From assembly GCA_014773175.1 (NCBI GenBank), contig VXCM01000341.1:1-64000 (forward strand): a stretch of DNA of 64,000 nucleotides. The letters are read 5' to 3'. The DNA is from Lucifuga dentata (taxonomy: Eukaryota; Chordata; Actinopteri; Ophidiiformes; Bythitidae). Position numbers and translations under genes: made by a program. The notes under the pieces are model-generated. The model did not search any database. It was not told the DNA's origin and saw nothing but the letters and a program-made list of their open reading frames with translations. Below, one piece after another: positions 58,813 through 64,000 of the stretch. The number at the start of each line of letters is the position of its first letter. The first letter of the stretch is position 1.

Positions 58813-61800
58813 AGCTCTGATGTGATGATTTCACTGGCTTGATGGATAAAACTCCAAACATTTAGCACCAACTCGTACTGTGAATTAGTTAAAGCAGAAA
58901 ATGACACATTATAGTAGTAGGAGAAGCTCTTCATACGCTGCAATTTTGAGGGGTTTTTGGGTCGTTCCTGTCTGGTTAACAATGCCAGTAACTTACCAGG
59001 TCAGTCAATGACATTTTTACTGCAAACCAACAATGAGATAAAACAACTTTACAGACATAGAGATAATTCAGTTAAGAAAATCACATGACTACACAGCTTT
59101 CCTTACTTTAATCAGCACATCATTGTCATTGTAAGGGGAGTTCCAGGTAAAAGCCAATGAAGATTGTCATGATAATGAGCCGCTTCATATTCAAGAGCCA
59201 TGCGTTATACTGCTTCCTCTGGTGTCAAAGTGAAATTGACGTGTTAAATTGACAAAAGAAACCTGAAATTCTCTAGTTTATAGCTCTGCATTTTAAGATA
59301 TTGATACTACTGTAAGACAGATAAGACATCCACACACCAGGAGTCCAGCACATGGGAGATGGGTGTGGTGTTTGTGTGTGTGTCGCGTGTGAGAGAGAGA
59401 GAGAAACAGAGCGAAGAGGAAGAGGCTCAGCGCCATGAGAACGTGTGCAACATCAGATCAAAACTCACCATTTAAATACACTGACTGATCAACTGAATGG
59501 ACTGCAAAATCTAAATTTGATCACTAACACGTATGAGGTAAATACTGTTTAAAATGTCACCCAGATTTAAAGCTGCAAAAACTTACCACCAGACTGAAAC
59601 AGGTCTTTTTGTCTAACGGTGTGTTTTATGAATTGCTTGCCCAACCTGTAAATAAGGAAATACCATACTAACTCCTCTTTCAAGGCAAACGCTAAAAGAT
59701 GCCGACAACGGGTGTTTAAATGAGGGAACATGGTGACAATATTTGCCCTTATTGACGTTAAATCTGGTGCTGTGTTTTATGAATTTCCCCATTATGTCTT
59801 TGCTGTATTCTGAATATGCTGAAAGTTATGGGTAGCAGTTTTAACATCTGTCATATTATGATTAATGTTTTGATGAAATCTATACAGGTAGTAACTCTGA
59901 AATTACAGAACATCTCAGTAAAAGTAAGGGGGAGAAAAAGGTTTCCATTGGCATTTATGTGCTAAAAACTCCCGCGCTGCCATGAGTCATAACTAGCTGA
60001 GATGGACAGCCTTATTATCTATCATCAGTACATAAGCTGCAAAGAACTACGCCGCATCCCATTGTGGGATCATAATCTTTAACCATATTGTCATTCCTCT
60101 TCGCCTTGATTTTTATAGGCCATGTTCATAATCTGCTTGGAATTACAAGTGTTTAGGTGAATTAGTCTGAATGATTGTTTTAAAAACTTATGTGCAAGGA
60201 TGAAATGTTGCTTGCATTTTATCACACCACTCATAAATCCCTTAATGATCTCCAGGTCCTAAAAAAAGCGCTTTGGAAGAAAGAGTCTTAGACAGTGTTT
60301 TATGTCCACAGCTTGTTAAGCACATGGATGTTTCACTATAGCATCTGGATATCGCAGGAAAACATATGCGGACACATCTGCTTCAGCACAAACGAGGAAG
60401 AAAAATATGAATCTCTTCCCTGGTGGAGCTTCATCAAAAACTGACGACTCATAGCTCATTTTGTGGTGTTTCAAGTTTTTCTCTTGTTTAATGGAATACT
60501 ATCAAAGCAGTGCTGGCCCACATCAATTGTCTGTGTGTATGTGTATGTATGTGTGGGATCAGTACTCCAGATGCAGGAATGAACAAGTGTGTGTAATAGA
60601 ACAACAAAATAAATGAGGAGAATTTGTTCTGTTGAAGACTCCTCTTCTAATCTGCACTCTCCAAAAAAAGATTTAGAAGATGTATTCTTTACATTGATAG
60701 ATTAATTTAATAAAAAAAGTGTTATATTGTGGACAGAAATGACCCGACACAGTTAGGATTGCATGTGTCTTCCTCTGTTTGTAGTTTGTGTTTTGCTGTT
60801 TGATCAGGTTGTCTTTTGGATTACGCTGCCTTTCTCCAAGGGCAGAGGCCAAAGTCCCTGGGGAGCTGTCTAAGTCCCTGTCTAAAAGTTCTTACAGAAT
60901 GTGCAAGTTTGGGCTCTCGTAGACAAAAACTAACAATTGTGAGAGAATTGTGAAGAAATTCCTGGTTGTCAACAACAACAGTCCTGGATCGCGGTATGAG
61001 ACGTCCATGAAAAGCTGATTTAGGCTTTTGCGAACCAAAGAAAGCCTGCAACAAATATCTGACGGCGTCATGATCCACGTCTATAAACAAGCCAACAGAA
61101 ATACAAAAGCATAGCTTTATGTCTCTCTGTTCACTTTAAACAATGAGCTTCCTTCTTAGCATTGAGGGACGAGGGATGTTTCCCTCTTTCTTCGTCATCT
61201 CCAACACACAGATTGGATTGAAAAGTATCTACTTCATTTGCTATGAGTGCCTTGTTGGACAGCAGTAGTGTATAAAAAGTATATTTCACATCAAAACACC
61301 CATTAAACAAATCATAAACTGCTTTATAGCTATAGCGTTGATCTTAAATTTTCCCCTGCGAGTTGGCACGAGGCCCTCTGTTGTCTTAGACCTTAGGGGA
61401 AATTGTGAAATTGTTTTCAGGTCCAGGACGTATGATGAGAAACACATGTTGGAGCCGGCAAGCTACTTATCGTTCACCGTTAGCGGCTTTTGGGTTTGCC
61501 TCACCACATCGCTCGAAATGCGCCACACTTGGCAATTATACCTCTCAACGCGGAAATGTGCCTTTAACCCAAAACACATGGAGACTTCTGTTTCCTCAGC
61601 TGCTAAGTAAACATTTCTCATCGTTTGGAAACCACTGAATTGTGGAGAGCCGTATACTGTCCCCAAACTGGGGACCTCATTAGTTTAGGCAGAGTGACTC
61701 ATGTTCACACACACACACACACGCACACACACAGCACGCACTTACTCTGCACATTTCCAGACTTCAGGGTGGAGGACAGTTTTTCTGGTTCTCGCTGTTT

Positions 61801-64000
61801 TCTCTGTTATTATGGCTCCTTTAAGGGTGTTGTTTTAACGATCGTTTGTTAAATGCTCGACTCGAGGATGGATTTGCCTCGGGCTGATTCATCCGCAATG
61901 CTAAACAGCCAGTCTATTTCTGCTCCATTATCATTACAAATCTGCCTGTTAACTGTGTTTGCCCTGCTGTCTCAACTCACTGATAGTTCTCTTTATTAGC
62001 GGATACTACATAGAAGATTAGAAACCGTCTCCTTGCTTGTGCGAGATGAACTGCCAGTGGGAAAGTGCATGAATGGAGTAAAATCAATTGCACTGTACCA
62101 GTGTTTCCACTCAAAAACACTCCTCTGGGGACTTCCTTTTGAGACTAATTCCATCATAAATATACATGCATTACAAGAAAACACACTGTCTGCCGGCAGA
62201 GTAACTGTGAATTAATTTGCCTTCAGACACTCTTAAACAAGCCTTGTTAAAGATCTTATCTTGTTGCTAATGGTCCATAGGCATTTATCTTCATTTAGTC
62301 AGATGCGTTGCCATCCTTGGGTGCTGCCAGAGTGGATAGTCTTTTTTTTTTTCTCTCTCTCTCTGTCCTTGTAATAGATATTTTTTTCTTCTTTTTTTTC
62401 TTTCCTTGAAACACTTAGTTAAACAACAGAGGGGCCGACCCCATCACACCCAGGCAACCACCCGAAACATATTAGTTAAAATGCTTTTAGACTAGTTAGG
62501 GGGAAAAAAAATAAAATAAAATAATCATTTCTGTGGATTAACACTGTAAAAACAAATCTAGCCTGTAAGTGGTGGTTGGTGATAATTTATTAATTGGCAG
62601 CCCTCTCATACATTTGTCATTTGCTTAGTTTTTTGTTAGCTGTTTGTGTCTAATGCTTGTTATAATGAACAATACACAGAAGAATTGCACTGGCTTTTGT
62701 TTGGCCCATGCAGACAACCGCGTAAGTCACACAAACACCAACCAACTGCTGTGTTCTAATACAAATACTAGAGGGAACTCATACCTCTTCCAAGGCTCTG
62801 CAGTCTTCTGATTTCATGTTTTGTTTTGTTTTGTTTTGTTTTTTGCCAACATAAAACCAGACTTTTACTGTTATTTCCTTGAAATCTTGGTGAAGATTGA
62901 AGAAAAAATGTCACTATTGTGTCTTGTGATATTAAAGAAAGAAAAAACAATCTTTTATCTAGATCCTGATCAGCCTCAAAATCTATTCAGCTCTTCTTTA
63001 AACCCAAGTTACCTCAGAAAAAAAAAAAATTGTTAAAATTGATCTTGAGATATCCTGCTGATAAAGAGACAGACACTGAAAACATGACCTACCAGGAGGG
63101 AAACGGGAAGACTCTCCATTATGGGGATTTTTCTTTTTCATTCAAGTGTCAAAATCAATGCTCAGGCTAATTATTTTGATGAACAGTTTGCTGAAGTAAC
63201 ACAGTATACACACCACTGTGGTCTATTAAGTGTCAGCACATAAGTGACATTTTTAAAGTTGGTGTACTTCAATCAATGTGGCCATCATACCCCCCANCCC
63301 CCCCCACCCAAGCAACTACAAAACATTGGTGTATTTAAGACAGTTTCTTATACAATGTGTGTATAAATGTCACCTCAAAGCTGAAATTCAGCACTTGTCT
63401 AGCGTTTAATTTGGTTTCTTGTGTTAATAAGACATCAGTCAGAGGTAGTGTCATGGAACGAGCTTTGATGTGAGGTGTTATATGGTGTTGCTCTGTAGGT
63501 AATGATCATATTGTATGTTGCCTGCGGTTAACACTTATATTCTAAAGCCTTCTTTTTTTTTGTCAAGTGACAAGAGTGTATAGAATCCTCATATTTCAGC
63601 CTTTTCCATTCTGTGCCTTGGAAGTCTTTTAGCTCAGCTCCGTGCAGCAATTAATTTTTTTTTACAGCGTAAAATGAGAGAGAAGCAGAATCCAGCCTTA
63701 TTATATGGGTACCTTGGGGAGGCGAGGGATTAAAATGGTTCTAATGAGGTGACGGCTATAATAAAAGTGTCTTCACCAGGCCTCCAAGACACCACCTCTA
63801 AAACACTGCTTCTTATCAGCAAGGTTTAGGAGACGATAACACCCAAAAACCTCCTTCCCCTCGCCTCCTTCACTGTCTCCATTTACGTCTCCTCCTCTAC
63901 CTCCCTCCCTCCACTGTAAATGAGTCTGATCCTTTTCAGATGTGATTCAATTAATTTCTCTTAGATTTAATTACAAGCGAAAGAGTCCAAGTTTTCCCTC
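58813..64000. other. PEX14 intron 7, continues past the window
   Basis: The next PEX14 exon (human ATTSTNWILESQNINELK-like) was looked for and not found, so intron 7 exceeds 5.3 kb. Only simple repeats were recognised: (GA)n near 59393, (CA)n near 61711-61734, (TTTTG)n near 62818-62842 and a poly-C with a gap at 63297. Confidence 0.5.

Noticed and set aside
60821..61090. 89-codon minus-strand open frame in PEX14 intron 7
   Set aside because: The composition looks plausible but no family, splice sites or promoter can be seen. Left as a possible conserved non-coding or retro-fragment only.

Overview
The window is vertebrate nuclear DNA, most probably from a ray-finned (teleost) fish. The coding exons are short, with GT-AG introns, and lie in AT-rich sequence full of microsatellites and small DNA transposons. 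The proteins read as fish-like relatives of human genes. No ribosomal RNA, tRNA, CRISPR or bacterial-style operon is visible.

Three genes are supported exon by exon. (1) On the + strand at 6280-11327 is a complete six-exon gene for a secreted CUB1-EGF-CUB2 protein of the MASP (mannan-binding lectin-associated serine protease) family. It ends in frame right after CUB2, with no CCP or protease exons before the next gene. (2) On the - strand at 15462-20708 is DFFA (ICAD, inhibitor of the caspase-activated DNase), complete in six exons and 315 codons. (3) On the + strand, starting at 21402 and head-to-head with DFFA across a 693-bp shared promoter, is PEX14, the peroxisomal import docking protein. 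Seven coding exons (185 codons) are seen up to 58638, and the gene continues past the right edge. DFFA and PEX14 are also neighbours in human 1p36.22, and human MASP2 lies in the same band, so the block looks like conserved synteny.

Region by region: 1-6.3 kb is intergenic and rich in transposons (a Tc1-like remnant, TTAA-flanked MITEs, and a Helitron-like insert with a 174-bp tandem array). 6.3-11.3 kb is the MASP-like gene, with a fold-back element and a MITE in its introns. 11.3-15.4 kb is 3' UTR and intergenic sequence with two more MITEs. 15.4-20.7 kb is DFFA. 20.7-21.4 kb is the bidirectional promoter. 21.4-64 kb is PEX14, with very large introns (intron 2 is 18.4 kb, intron 3 is 7.9 kb). 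About 28-49 kb is poor in recognisable transposons apart from two hAT-like elements.

A TTAA-flanked (piggyBac-like) MITE family of about 580 bp has at least eight copies in the first 28 kb, one nested inside another. The assembly carries 26 single-base N gaps. Eight of them are flanked by identical 61-67 bp direct repeats and are best read as unmerged contig overlaps rather than biology. The genes act in unrelated processes (complement regulation, apoptosis, peroxisome import); only DFFA and PEX14 are likely to share regulation, through their common promoter.
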